Positions 49,694 to 57,356 of a stretch of 64,000 bases of DNA are shown one piece after another. Location of the stretch: positions 23,662 through 87,661 of the forward strand of contig NZ_SZPQ01000025.1 in assembly GCF_005217455.1 (NCBI RefSeq), written 5' to 3'. Made by a program: the position numbers and the translations under genes. Under the pieces are notes generated by a model, which saw nothing but the letters and a program-made list of their open reading frames with translations, made no database searches and was not told the DNA's origin. This stretch comes from Martelella alba (GTDB taxonomy: Bacteria; Pseudomonadota; Gammaproteobacteria; Enterobacterales; Enterobacteriaceae). Every line of letters begins with the position of its first letter. Positions within the stretch are counted from its first letter, which is position 1.

Positions 49694-50548
49694 TCATTTT
49701 CCCACCACCCGAAAGCGCGAGCGGACATCGTCGGCGGGGGGCGGCGTTAGCGTGTCCTGCCGCTCGGCGCCGAACAGCAAAGCATGAATGCGTAGGGCGG
49801 CGTGCTGGAATGCGTGGCCGCCAAAATCATTGATGCCGTATTGATGGCTGTTGATTTCCGCCCGGACCCGGCCGGGATGCGGCGACAACAACAATATCCG
49901 GTTGCCTATCGCCAGGGCTTCCTCGATGGAATGGGTAACGAACAATAAGGTAAATCGCGCGTCTTGCCAAAGCGTTAGCAGTTCTTCTTGCATTTTGCGC
50001 CGGGTCAGGGCGTCAAGGGCGGCGAAAGGTTCGTCCATCAACAACACCTTAGGTTGCATGGCCAGCGCCCGGGCGATGGCCACCCGCTGTTTCATGCCGC
50101 CGGACAATGTATGGGGGTAAGCGTCGGCGAAATCCGCCAGGCCCACTTTGTCCAGGAAGTGGCGGGCGTGTTCCCGGGCTTCCGCCCGCCGGGCCTTGCC
50201 GCTGGCTATCAACGGAAACATCACATTCGCCAATACGGTTTTCCAGGGCGGCAGTTGATCGAACTCCTGAAAAACCATCACGCGATCGGGACCTGGCTCA
50301 GTCAGGGCGCGGCCTTCCAATTCGATGCGGCCGTCCGCGGTCGGTAAAAAACCGCCGACAGCCTTGAGCAGGCTGGATTTGCCGCAGCCGGAAGGTCCCA
50401 ACAGGACAAAACGATCTGCGCGATAGACATCAAAACTGACCTGGTGCGTGGCGCGAGTCACCCCTTGCGGGCCGCGATACTCCAGATTCACTGAACGCAC
50501 CCGCAACAAAGGCGTGGCCGCGGCCGATGGGATAATGTTAGTCATCAT
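49694..50548 (-). CDS. ABC transporter ATP-binding protein, SsuB/TauB type
   Basis: The product is 284 residues. Walker A is GPSGCGKSSLL near residue 55, the signature is LSGGMKQRVAIARALA and Walker B is VLLMDEPFAALDAL. The FQEFDQLPPWKTV Q-loop region is typical of nitrate/sulfonate/taurine importers. It lies between the binding-protein gene (27 bases upstream) and the permease gene (overlapping or adjacent). The start has GGAGAGAAC upstream. Substrate assignment depends on the surrounding sulfur-related genes and is inference. Confidence 0.92.
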   Translation of the reverse strand: MMTNIIPSAAATPLLRVRSVNLEYRGPQGVTRATHQVSFDVYRADRFVLLGPSGCGKSSLLKAVGGFLPTADGRIELEGRALTEPGPDRVMVFQEFDQLPPWKTVLANVMFPLIASGKARRAEAREHARHFLDKVGLADFADAYPHTLSGGMKQRVAIARALAMQPKVLLMDEPFAALDALTRRKMQEELLTLWQDARFTLLFVTHSIEEALAIGNRILLLSPHPGRVRAEINSHQYGINDFGGHAFQHAALRIHALLFGAERQDTLTPPPADDVRSRFRVVGK

Positions 50549-50575
50549 ACTGTTCTCTCCTCCGCCATTGCGCCA

Positions 50576-51598
50576 TTAACTGCCCGGCAGCGCATAGGCT
50601 TCCGGAAAGAAATAATCTTTCCAGGATGCGGCCCGGTTTTTCAACACGCCCAAGTCATAAAGTTTCTCGGCGTAAATAAATGTTCTCTGCGGGGTAATGG
50701 TGAAATCGTTTTGCGGATCATTGAGGATTTTTTCCACCAGCGCCAAGGGCAGGTGGGATTTTTCCACCCGGATATAGGTTTGCGCCGCCGCATGTTTATC
50801 GTCCTTGATAATATTGGCGGCATCGGCCAGCGCATCGAAAAAAGCTTTATAGGTTTTCGGATTCTGGTCGTGAAATTTCTGGGTGGTATAAAGCAGATTA
50901 AATGTCGCCTGACCGCCCAACACATCATAGGAACTGAGAATTTTATGAATATTGGCATGTTCCAATGCCTGATATTGGTACGGCGGACTGGAAAAATGCG
51001 CCGTGATCACCGAACCGCCGGAAATTAACGCCGCCGTGGCGTCTGGATGGGGCAGACTGAGGGTGATATCATCAAAACGCTTATAATCGGCATTGCCATA
51101 CAAACGGGCGGTTTCAATCTGTAACGTGCGGGACTGAAAACCCACTCCCGCGGCCGGCACCGCGATGCGGTCCTTATCAGTCAAATCCTTGATACTTTTG
51201 ACCGCCGGATTATTACTGAGCAGATAGTTCGGCATAGAGCCGAGCGACGCGATGGCCCTGACATTCTGTTTGCCCCGCGTGCGGTCCCATACCGTGAGGG
51301 CCGGCGGTACGCCGGCGGACACCACATCCAGCGAACCCGTCAGCAGGGCCTCATTCATGGCGGTGGCGCCGGACATTTTGTGCCAATTGACCTTGATGTC
51401 CAGTCCTTCCGCTTTGCCGTGCTTCTCAATAAGATGTCTGTCCTGGACCACGTCCAATATGAGATAGCCGATACCGAACTGCTGGGCGATGCTGATGGTG
51501 CCTTCGGCCCGGGCCTGTCCGGCGCCGGCCAATTGGCCGATGGCCAATAATAATCCAAGCGCGATAATACCGCCTGTTTGTCGTGGCAATGCGTTCAT
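50576..51598 (-). CDS. ABC transporter substrate-binding protein, sulfonate/nitrate/taurine type
   Basis: The product is about 340 residues with a signal peptide ending GQARAEGT. The mature protein has the NMT1/SsuA-like fold (ISIAQQFGIGYLILDVVQD, LLTGSLDVVSAGVPPAL). It is the first gene of the minus-strand operon that continues with ATPase, permease and HcxA-like dehydrogenase, so it is the cognate binding protein. The start is ATG 51598 behind CAGGAAAAACC; a frame open to 51616 adds six residues without better support. The divergently transcribed dehydrogenase and lyase genes begin about 360 bases away. Confidence 0.9.
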   Translation of the reverse strand: MNALPRQTGGIIALGLLLAIGQLAGAGQARAEGTISIAQQFGIGYLILDVVQDRHLIEKHGKAEGLDIKVNWHKMSGATAMNEALLTGSLDVVSAGVPPALTVWDRTRGKQNVRAIASLGSMPNYLLSNNPAVKSIKDLTDKDRIAVPAAGVGFQSRTLQIETARLYGNADYKRFDDITLSLPHPDATAALISGGSVITAHFSSPPYQYQALEHANIHKILSSYDVLGGQATFNLLYTTQKFHDQNPKTYKAFFDALADAANIIKDDKHAAAQTYIRVEKSHLPLALVEKILNDPQNDFTITPQRTFIYAEKLYDLGVLKNRAASWKDYFFPEAYALPGS

Positions 51599-51799
51599 GG
51601 TTTTTCCTGATGTCAAGCCAAAAGAAATTTTTGCTATCTTAAGGAGAGACTGGGCTATTCGGTAAAGTGTTTTTTGGAATATATTAGAATTAAATTATTA
51701 GATAATTTTTAGAAAATAATATCCAAATACTTTCTAAGGATAACGTTAAGTATCCGGTTACCTCGTGGCTGACAAAAACAATATGCAGTAGGGCGCGTT

Positions 51800-51865
51800 T
51801 ATACGCGCAATACGTCGAATTGCATCGCAGCCAACAAACAGGCAACCTGCGGTATGACGAGTATA
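51800..51865. repeat. TATACTC small intergenic repeat, shortened 66-bp copy
   Basis: The element starts TATACGC and ends GAGTATA. It keeps AATACGTCGAATTGCATCGC and GCCAACAAACAGGCAAC, but lacks about 16 bases present in the centre of the 82-bp copies. It lies in the divergent promoter region between the binding-protein gene and the malate/lactate-type dehydrogenase gene, and so may affect both promoters. Confidence 0.75.
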
Positions 51866-51957
51866 GCGATATTTCAGTTTTGCTTAGCAAATACTTATCT
51901 TTTGGCGTTACATTCATTAGCGCTATAGTGCTGGCAATTTCATGGGGAGGAATGCCA

Positions 51958-52998
51958 GTGCCGGTTTTTCAGCATCATTTTTTACGTCAATATGTGGCCG
52001 CCCGTCTGACCGATAGGAATATTAAGGCGGATATCGCCCGGCAAGTGGCGGACAATCTGGTGGAATCCTGCCTTAAAGGTCATGATTCCCATGGCGTCAG
52101 TATGTTGCCGCGTTATATTGACGCCATGGGCGAGGGTGGACTGCATCCCCATGCCGATGCGGTATTAACCCTGGATGCCGGCGCGCTGTTGTCTTTTGAT
52201 GGCCAACAAGGGTTCGGACAAGTGGTCGGCCGGCAGGCGGTGGCGCAAGGCATTGAACGGGCCCGGTTCAACGGCGCGGCCATCGTGGGCTTGGCCAATG
52301 CCCATCACCTCGGCCGCATCGGCGCCTGGGCGGAGCAGGCCGCCGAGGCCGGCCTGGTTTCCCTTCATTTCGCCAATGTCAACAGTCGCTCGCCGGTAGT
52401 TCCCTGGCAAGGGCGAACGCCGCGGCTTGGCACCAACCCTTTTTGTATCGGCGTCCCGGTCCGCGGCGCCCCGCATCCGCTGATCCTGGATTTCGCCACC
52501 AGCATTATCGCCGGCAACAAGGCGCGGATCGCCTGGAACGCCGGCCGGCAACTGGAACCGGGCTGCATCGTTGACGATCGCGGGCAACCGGCGGTGGATC
52601 CCCGCTGGTTAATGGAAGCGCCGTTCGGCGCCCTGTTGCCTTTCGGCCAGCACAAAGGGTCCGGCCTGTCGGTCGTGTGCTCGTTATTGGGCGCGGCGTT
52701 GACCGGCGGATTGACTGAACGCCATGACAACCGTGATAAGCAGCGCATTCTGAACAGCATGTTATCCATATTTATCGACCCGGCGAAACTGGGCGGCGCG
52801 GACAGCTATCAGCGGGAGATTTCCGGTTTACTGGAATGGGTACGCGGTTCACGTCCCGACGGCGACCTGCTGCTGCCCGGCGATGTGGAAGCGCGGCATT
52901 ACCGGCAACGATTGGCCACCGGAATCGTTATTGATGAAACCAGTTGGCGGCAATTGGCGGCGTTGGAAAACACGTCGGCTCGCGCCATCGGCCACTGA
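51958..52998 (+). CDS. Malate/L-lactate (sulfolactate) dehydrogenase family protein
   Basis: The product is about 346 residues of the Ldh2/ComC NAD(P)-dependent family. Conserved parts include SCLKGHDSHGVSMLPRYI, NAHHLGRIGAWAEQAAE, GTNPFCIG and FGQHKGSGLSVVCSLLG. The family includes AllD, YiaK and ComC, the (R)-sulfolactate dehydrogenase. GTG 51958 fits GGAGG with seven-base spacing and is preferred; ATG 51952 is only one base from that site. The long N-terminal extension open from 51820 runs through a repeat and is not used. It is the first gene of a plus-strand operon with the sulfo-lyase and racemase genes, which makes sulfolactate/sulfopyruvate a reasonable candidate substrate, unproven. 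Confidence 0.85.
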   Translation: MPVFQHHFLRQYVAARLTDRNIKADIARQVADNLVESCLKGHDSHGVSMLPRYIDAMGEGGLHPHADAVLTLDAGALLSFDGQQGFGQVVGRQAVAQGIERARFNGAAIVGLANAHHLGRIGAWAEQAAEAGLVSLHFANVNSRSPVVPWQGRTPRLGTNPFCIGVPVRGAPHPLILDFATSIIAGNKARIAWNAGRQLEPGCIVDDRGQPAVDPRWLMEAPFGALLPFGQHKGSGLSVVCSLLGAALTGGLTERHDNRDKQRILNSMLSIFIDPAKLGGADSYQREISGLLEWVRGSRPDGDLLLPGDVEARHYRQRLATGIVIDETSWRQLAALENTSARAIGH

Positions 52999-53043
52999 CC
53001 TTGAAAGACCCTGGTCTTTTCAACCTATTGATTGGAGTTCCTT

Positions 53044-54054
53044 ATGCATTTGGCCCGTTTCCCCCGGATCTCGCTGGGACATTTTCCTACCCCACTGGAG
53101 CCCTTGCGCAATCTCAGCCGCTATCTCGGCGGTCCGCAGCTGTATATCAAACGCGACGATTGTACCGGCTTGGCCACGGGCGGCAATAAAACCCGCAAAC
53201 TGGAGTTTTTGCTGGCCGATGCCGTGCGCCAGGGCGCGGATAGGGTGATAACCCAAGGGGCCACCCAATCCAACCATGTGCGCCAAACCGTGGCCGGCGC
53301 GGCGAAAATCGGACTCAAAACTCAGATTCTGCTGGAAAAGCGGGTGGCGCGGTTCGGCGAAGACTACCAACGTTCCGGCAATGTCTTGCTGGACGACTTG
53401 CTCGGTGGCGTAGTAGTCGATCACCTGCCGGCGGGCAGCGATATGCAACAGGCCATGGAAAACCTGGCCGCCTCCCTGCGCGAGCAAGGGCATCGCCCTT
53501 ATGTCATCCCTGGCGGCGGGTCCAATCCCATCGGCGCGCTCGGTTACGTGGCCTGCGCCGAAGAATTGCTTTATCAGTCCGGGTGCCAACGGCTGCGCAT
53601 CGATCAGGTGGTGCATGCCACCGGCAGTACCGGCACCCAGGCTGGCCTGGTGGCCGGGCTGAACGCCAGCAACAGCGGCATTCCGGTATTGGGCATTAGC
53701 GTGCGGGCGCCACAGGCCAAACAGGAGGAAAATGTCTATGCCCTGGCGGTGGCCACCTGGCGGCTGCTTGGCGCCCGCGGTGAACTGCCGCGGGAAAAAG
53801 TGGCCGTCAACGGCGATTATGTGGGCGAGGGCTACGGATTGCCCACGGAAGGCACGCTTGAAGCCCTGCGGCTGACCGCCCGGCTGGAAGGTATTTTGCT
53901 TGATCCGGTTTACACCGGCAAGGGTATGGCGGGGCTTATCGATCTGATTCGCCAAGGCCGGTTCGGCAAAGATGAAAACGTGGTATTTGTGCATACCGGC
54001 GGCACGGCCGGGCTATTCGGCTATCGCCAGATCCTGCAAGGGCATAACCGCTGA
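53044..54054 (+). CDS. PLP-dependent D-cysteine desulfhydrase / L-cysteate sulfo-lyase family enzyme
   Basis: The product is 336 residues of the ACC-deaminase/DcyD family. The PLP lysine lies in [10 protein letters not shown] (K49), followed by [28 protein letters not shown] and the phosphate-binding region. The N-terminus [19 protein letters not shown] is very like CuyA, which releases sulfite and ammonia from L-cysteate, but also like DcyD, which acts on D-cysteine. A neighbouring racemase, sulfonate-type importer and Cbl-like regulator favour a sulfonate substrate. The start is ATG 53044 after TTGGAGTT. The stop overlaps the racemase start (TGATG). Confidence 0.85.
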   Translation: MHLARFPRISLGHFPTPLEPLRNLSRYLGGPQLYIKRDDCTGLATGGNKTRKLEFLLADAVRQGADRVITQGATQSNHVRQTVAGAAKIGLKTQILLEKRVARFGEDYQRSGNVLLDDLLGGVVVDHLPAGSDMQQAMENLAASLREQGHRPYVIPGGGSNPIGALGYVACAEELLYQSGCQRLRIDQVVHATGSTGTQAGLVAGLNASNSGIPVLGISVRAPQAKQEENVYALAVATWRLLGARGELPREKVAVNGDYVGEGYGLPTEGTLEALRLTARLEGILLDPVYTGKGMAGLIDLIRQGRFGKDENVVFVHTGGTAGLFGYRQILQGHNR

Positions 54055-54782
54055 TGGGAGGATTCCTGCTGGGGATATTGGGCGGTATGGGACCACTGGC
54101 CACCGTGGACCTGCTGCAAAAAATTATCGAGGAAACGCCGGCCAGCCGCGATCAACTGCATGCTCCGGTGGTGGTTTGGAATGTGCCGCAGGTACCCGAC
54201 AGGCAACTGGCGCTGGCGGGCGCCGGGCCTTCGCCGCTGGCGCAATTGCAGCTAGGGCTGGCGCAATTGAACCGGATGGACGTCAGCCGCGTCCTGATAC
54301 CTTGTAATACCGCCCACTATTGGTATCCGCAATTAGCGCAAGCCAGCCGGGCGCCAATTCTCCATATCGCTGATGCCGCGACGGAGGAATTACGCCGGCA
54401 GACGGTTAACCGGGTGGGACTCATCGCCACTCAGGGTACCCTGGACGCCACTCTTTTTCAGCCGCGTTTCGCTGAACTGGGCATTGAAACGCTGATACCA
54501 CGGGCGGCGGAAATGAAGGAATGGTTCGTGCCGGGTTGTTACGCGGTAAAACGGGGTGACTTGCGCCAGGGCGGCGAAGGATTTGCCCGTTTGGCCGACG
54601 CGTTGGCCAAACGCGGCGCCGAGCGGCTGGTGCTGGCCTGTTCCGAGGTGCCGCCGGCGCTGGCGGCCATGCGCTCGCCTTGGCTGGCTATCAGCATTGA
54701 CCCGACCCGCGCGCTGGCCAAGGCCGCCGTGCGCTATTGGCTGGCCTACCGCGACCGCGACGCCGAAAAAACGGTTATATGA
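54054..54782 (+). CDS. Aspartate/glutamate racemase family protein, possible cysteate racemase
   Basis: The product is 242 residues. It has the PLP-independent two-cysteine racemase layout: GILGGMGPLATVDL at the N-terminus, first catalytic cysteine C84 in IPCNTAHYW, second C196 in LACSEVPPAL. The second motif departs from the usual GCTE/GCTEI form. It is translationally coupled to the sulfo-lyase/desulfhydrase gene. Racemases of this family acting on cysteate have been described in sulfonate degraders; aspartate or glutamate remain alternatives. The coupling suggests it supplies the stereoisomer used by the lyase. Confidence 0.85.
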   Translation: MGGFLLGILGGMGPLATVDLLQKIIEETPASRDQLHAPVVVWNVPQVPDRQLALAGAGPSPLAQLQLGLAQLNRMDVSRVLIPCNTAHYWYPQLAQASRAPILHIADAATEELRRQTVNRVGLIATQGTLDATLFQPRFAELGIETLIPRAAEMKEWFVPGCYAVKRGDLRQGGEGFARLADALAKRGAERLVLACSEVPPALAAMRSPWLAISIDPTRALAKAAVRYWLAYRDRDAEKTVI

Positions 54783-54979
54783 AAACCTGGCATACGAAAT
54801 GAATTCGACCCGGTTTTCAGGCGAAATAGGCTTACCGGCAAGTGCGTTATCCCGCTTAGTCTAAAAAACTATAACTTACCTCTTTTTCTTATTTGTTCCA
54901 AACGCGTTTCCTCGGTATGTATAGAGACTCTACATCATTTAAATTGCCTCCCGGCGATTGAGATAAAGGAGACATGGCT

Positions 54980-55939
54980 GTGAACTTCCAGCAACTACGT
55001 ATTATTCGGGAATCCGCAAGATGTCACTATAATCTCACCGATGTGGCCAGTATGCTTTTTACTTCCCAATCCGGAGTCAGTCGCCATATTCGTGAATTAG
55101 AAGAAGAACTGGGCGTGGAAATTTTTATTCGCCGCGGTAAGCGCCTGATGGGAATGACCGAACCGGGAAAAGCCTTATTAGCGGTTGCGGAGCGTATCTT
55201 GAGCGATGCCAATAATATTCGCCGTATCGCTGATGTGTTTGCCAATAACGATGCCGGCGAGCTGTCCATCGTTACCACGCATACCCAGGCGCGTTATAGC
55301 CTACCGCCGGTTATCAAGGAATTCCGCTCGCTCTATCCGCGTGTTCGGCTGATATTGAATCAGGGCAGCCCGGAGGATATTGTCGCCATGTTGCAAGCCG
55401 GCGAGGCGGATGTGGGGATTGCCAGTGAAAGACTGATGAGCGAGGAGTCCCTGGCGGCTTTTCCCTATTACCGTTGGCATCATGCCATCCTGGTGCCGGA
55501 ACATCACCCGTTGACCCTGGAGACGAAAGTGACGCTGGAGGCGTTGTGCCAATATCCGTTGATTACCTATCGGCGCGGCATCACCGGCCGTTCCCGATTG
55601 GACGCGGCGTTCCAGGCCGCCGGCCTGGCGCCGGAAGTGGTATTGAGCGCCCAGGATTCCGATGTGATCAAAACATATGTGGAATTGGGGCTGGGCGTCG
55701 GCCTGCTGGCGGATATGTCTTACCATCGCCAACGTGATGCCGGCCTGGCCAGTATCAATGCCGAACATTTATTTGAGGCCAATACGGTGTGGCTTGGGGT
55801 AAAACGCGGGCAACTGCAACGGAAATACGCTTGGCGTTTCATTCAGCTCTGTCATCCGCAATTAAGCCTGGCCGACATCGAGGAACAGGTGTTTTCGTCC
55901 CATGCCGCCGTGGCCGAGGCGATTGACTACCAAATTTGA
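54980..55939 (+). CDS. cbl: LysR-type regulator of sulfur assimilation, Cbl-like
   Basis: The product is about 319 residues. The N-terminal winged helix (MNFQQLRIIRESARCHYNLT) and SMLFTSQSGVSRHIRELE, and the C-terminal EIDYQI-like ending (AIDYQI), match E. coli Cbl more closely than CysB. Cbl activates sulfonate and taurine utilisation genes when sulfate is scarce. The segment ITYRRGITGRSR lies in the effector pocket. GTG 54980 gives the conserved MNFQQL start with eight-base spacing from AAGGAG; ATG 54974 is two bases from it. It follows the racemase gene by about 200 bases and probably controls the cluster. Confidence 0.88.
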   Translation: MNFQQLRIIRESARCHYNLTDVASMLFTSQSGVSRHIRELEEELGVEIFIRRGKRLMGMTEPGKALLAVAERILSDANNIRRIADVFANNDAGELSIVTTHTQARYSLPPVIKEFRSLYPRVRLILNQGSPEDIVAMLQAGEADVGIASERLMSEESLAAFPYYRWHHAILVPEHHPLTLETKVTLEALCQYPLITYRRGITGRSRLDAAFQAAGLAPEVVLSAQDSDVIKTYVELGLGVGLLADMSYHRQRDAGLASINAEHLFEANTVWLGVKRGQLQRKYAWRFIQLCHPQLSLADIEEQVFSSHAAVAEAIDYQI

Positions 55940-55986
55940 CGATAAGGCGGCGAAGGGGCTTCGCCGCCCCGGCTTCCCTCACGTCA

Positions 55987-56403
55987 TTATCGGGGAGCCC
56001 TGTGATTGACCTGCCTGTGGTTCATGTCCGTTACGGGGTATTGATACGAGATCGACTGGCCGGTTTTAAGCAAGTCGGCGTAGCTTTTACCAGCGGGGTT
56101 ATCCTGGCGCGTCAATGCTCGTAACAGGTGTGGCGTTTTCGAGATGGGGACCGGCGCCGACGCCGGCCGCAAATGAATATTGGACGCCCGCGTATCGTAC
56201 GGCAGGTGAGGGGCGTTAATAGAGGCATATGGATTGCCCGCCAGGGGGATGGACGGCATATATCCCGGAGGAGGGTTAGGATAGCCGGTCCCATGCGGCG
56301 AATTTATGGATGACGGCGGTTGAGGATATTGACCGGATGCGGCGTTCGGACCTGGCTGCGGGTAGCTGAAATGGGGGGCATTGATGGAGGATAGATTATT
56401 CAT
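55987..56403 (-). CDS. Proline-rich repeat protein of unknown function
   Basis: The product is 138 residues with no recognised domain, signal peptide or membrane helix. The first 70 residues are rich in Pro, Ser, Asn and Tyr and hold three related units: SINAPHFSYPQPG, SINSPHGTGYPNPPPG and SINAPHLPYD. The C-terminal half is more ordinary and basic (LLRALTRQDNPAGKSYADLL). ATG 56403 has a good site (GAAGGGAG), supporting real translation. The protein could be a secreted or surface-exposed product; nothing shows which. It is convergent with the Cbl-like gene. Confidence 0.6.
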   Translation of the reverse strand: MNNLSSINAPHFSYPQPGPNAASGQYPQPPSSINSPHGTGYPNPPPGYMPSIPLAGNPYASINAPHLPYDTRASNIHLRPASAPVPISKTPHLLRALTRQDNPAGKSYADLLKTGQSISYQYPVTDMNHRQVNHRAPR

Positions 56404-56757
56404 TGCGGACTCCCTTCGTAATGATGAATGAAACCATGGGGCAAAACGGGCAGTGATCCCCTCCCTGGTTGTATCCGGGCCGATATTGCGGCCCCGCTGA
56501 TAAACCATAGCGAAACCGTGAAGAAAAACAAACCGGCCGCCGTCGATGAATCAGGGCCGTCAAGGCGACGGCCGGGCGGCATGCGGCGCGGCGCCATGCT
56601 GCCGGCGGAGGAATAACTCATTACCGCGAATTGGAAGCATTATCGAAGGCGCGAGGGGAATTACCTGGCGGCAGTGACATTAAAAAATTTTTGATGAATT
56701 GATGACGGCAAAAACGGATTTGTGATAAGTATCACTGACCAATTTTAAGAACATTCC
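56404..56757. other. Intergenic region upstream of the proline-rich gene
   Basis: About 350 bases lie between the proline-rich gene and the stem-loop RNA element, and presumably contain the minus-strand promoter of the former. Open frames here lack ribosome-binding sites and have no recognisable product. The last 70 bases are AT-rich and lead into the candidate promoter of the RNA element. Confidence 0.45.
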
Positions 56758-56769
56758 TAAAATAGCGCC

Positions 56770-56870
56770 ATCCTTCGCAGAGCTAACGCCATGCCAACGT
56801 CATGAGTGCCGGAGATAAGCGCCGGAAAGGATACCCTCTAATGAAAGCGCCATTTAAGGCGCTTTCTTTC
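56770..56870 (+). ncRNA. Candidate structured RNA, copy A, with promoter and terminator
   Basis: A closing stem ATCCTT/AAGGAT (56770-56775 and 56827-56832) encloses GCAGAGCTAACGC, a small CATG/CATG hairpin and GCCGGAGATAAGCGCCGG. The same layout recurs at 59999-60057 with compensatory base changes. A promoter-like CTGACC (56735-56740), a 17-base spacer and TAAAAT (56758-56763) place transcription start at about 56770. A 9-bp hairpin GAAAGCGCC/GGCGCTTTC (56843-56866) followed by a T-rich tract would end the RNA at about 100 nt. It could be a small RNA or a riboswitch-like leader with premature termination. I did not recognise a known class. Confidence 0.5.
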
Positions 56871-56990
56871 TCAGAAAAGCGCATCGGCTTCTTACCTCCT
56901 CGCGAGAGGGAGTACAGCAAAAGTTGTCGGTGCGCTTCTCTGTCTCCCTTCCCAGCATACAAAATACGGTTGGGCCAATGTGCTGTTTGG

Positions 56991-57068
56991 TCAGGCGTAC
57001 ATAAACGAGACAAAGCTGATAATCACCACCAATAGTGCGGATATGAATGCGATGTCGTGTATGCGCAT
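56991..57068 (-). CDS. 25-residue hydrophobic small protein
   Basis: A 25-codon frame encodes a peptide that starts MRIHDIAFIS, continues as one hydrophobic segment and ends SFMYA. The ATG has an excellent ribosome-binding site (AAAGGAGGG, eight-base spacing), much better than random. A longer frame (start 57162) overlaps it in another register, resembling the mok-hok arrangement, and the ATGAAAGGAGG context is like that before hok. The peptide lacks the conserved cysteine of Hok. It may be a small membrane protein or a type I toxin-like peptide. Confidence 0.45.
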   Translation of the reverse strand: MRIHDIAFISALLVVIISFVSFMYA

Positions 57069-57171
57069 AAGCGGTCCCTCCTTTCATCGCCTTCATCATG
57101 GCGTAATCAACATTGATGCGATGTGACAGCCCGGGCATTTCGCCCACAAAAAGATTCATCATTCATTGGTA

Positions 57172-57253
57172 TATACTCTAGATACTGCGAGTGGCATTGT
57201 GGCGGTGAGTGAGCACAGCCAACAATGAGGCAACGTGAAGTATGACGAGTAGA
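57172..57253. repeat. TATACTC small intergenic repeat, 82-bp copy
   Basis: The copy starts TATACTC and ends GAGTAGA. It shares GGCGGTGAGTGAGC, AGCCAACAATGAGG and CAACGTGAAGTATGACGAG with the 46422 copy at the same spacing. The left inner part is diverged (GCGAGTGGCATTGTGG). It lies between the 25-residue ORF and the mechanosensitive channel gene. Confidence 0.8.
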
Positions 57254-57356
57254 TACTCAAGAAATTTCCGACTGCGGTATAACGGCAAACAGGCGACCAG
57301 GGTAAGCCGGCAAAGCCGCGACGTAAATGAAAACGGGTAGATGAAAAGGAGAATAT

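Noticed and set aside
51820..51957. Membrane-anchored N-terminal extension on the Ldh2-type dehydrogenase
   Set aside because: The first part is inside the TATACTC repeat, and the family normally starts where the GGAGG-preceded GTG lies.
56770..56832. Assignment to a known riboswitch class (TPP, yybP-ykoY, glycine, fluoride, guanidine and others)
   Set aside because: The conserved core of each class I could recall does not match the GCAGAGCTAACGC and GCCGGAGATAAGCGCCGG blocks.
56854..57162. 102-residue minus-strand frame overlapping the 25-residue ORF
   Set aside because: Its own start has no ribosome-binding site, and its sequence runs through the terminator region without any domain; at most it could be a mok-like leader.
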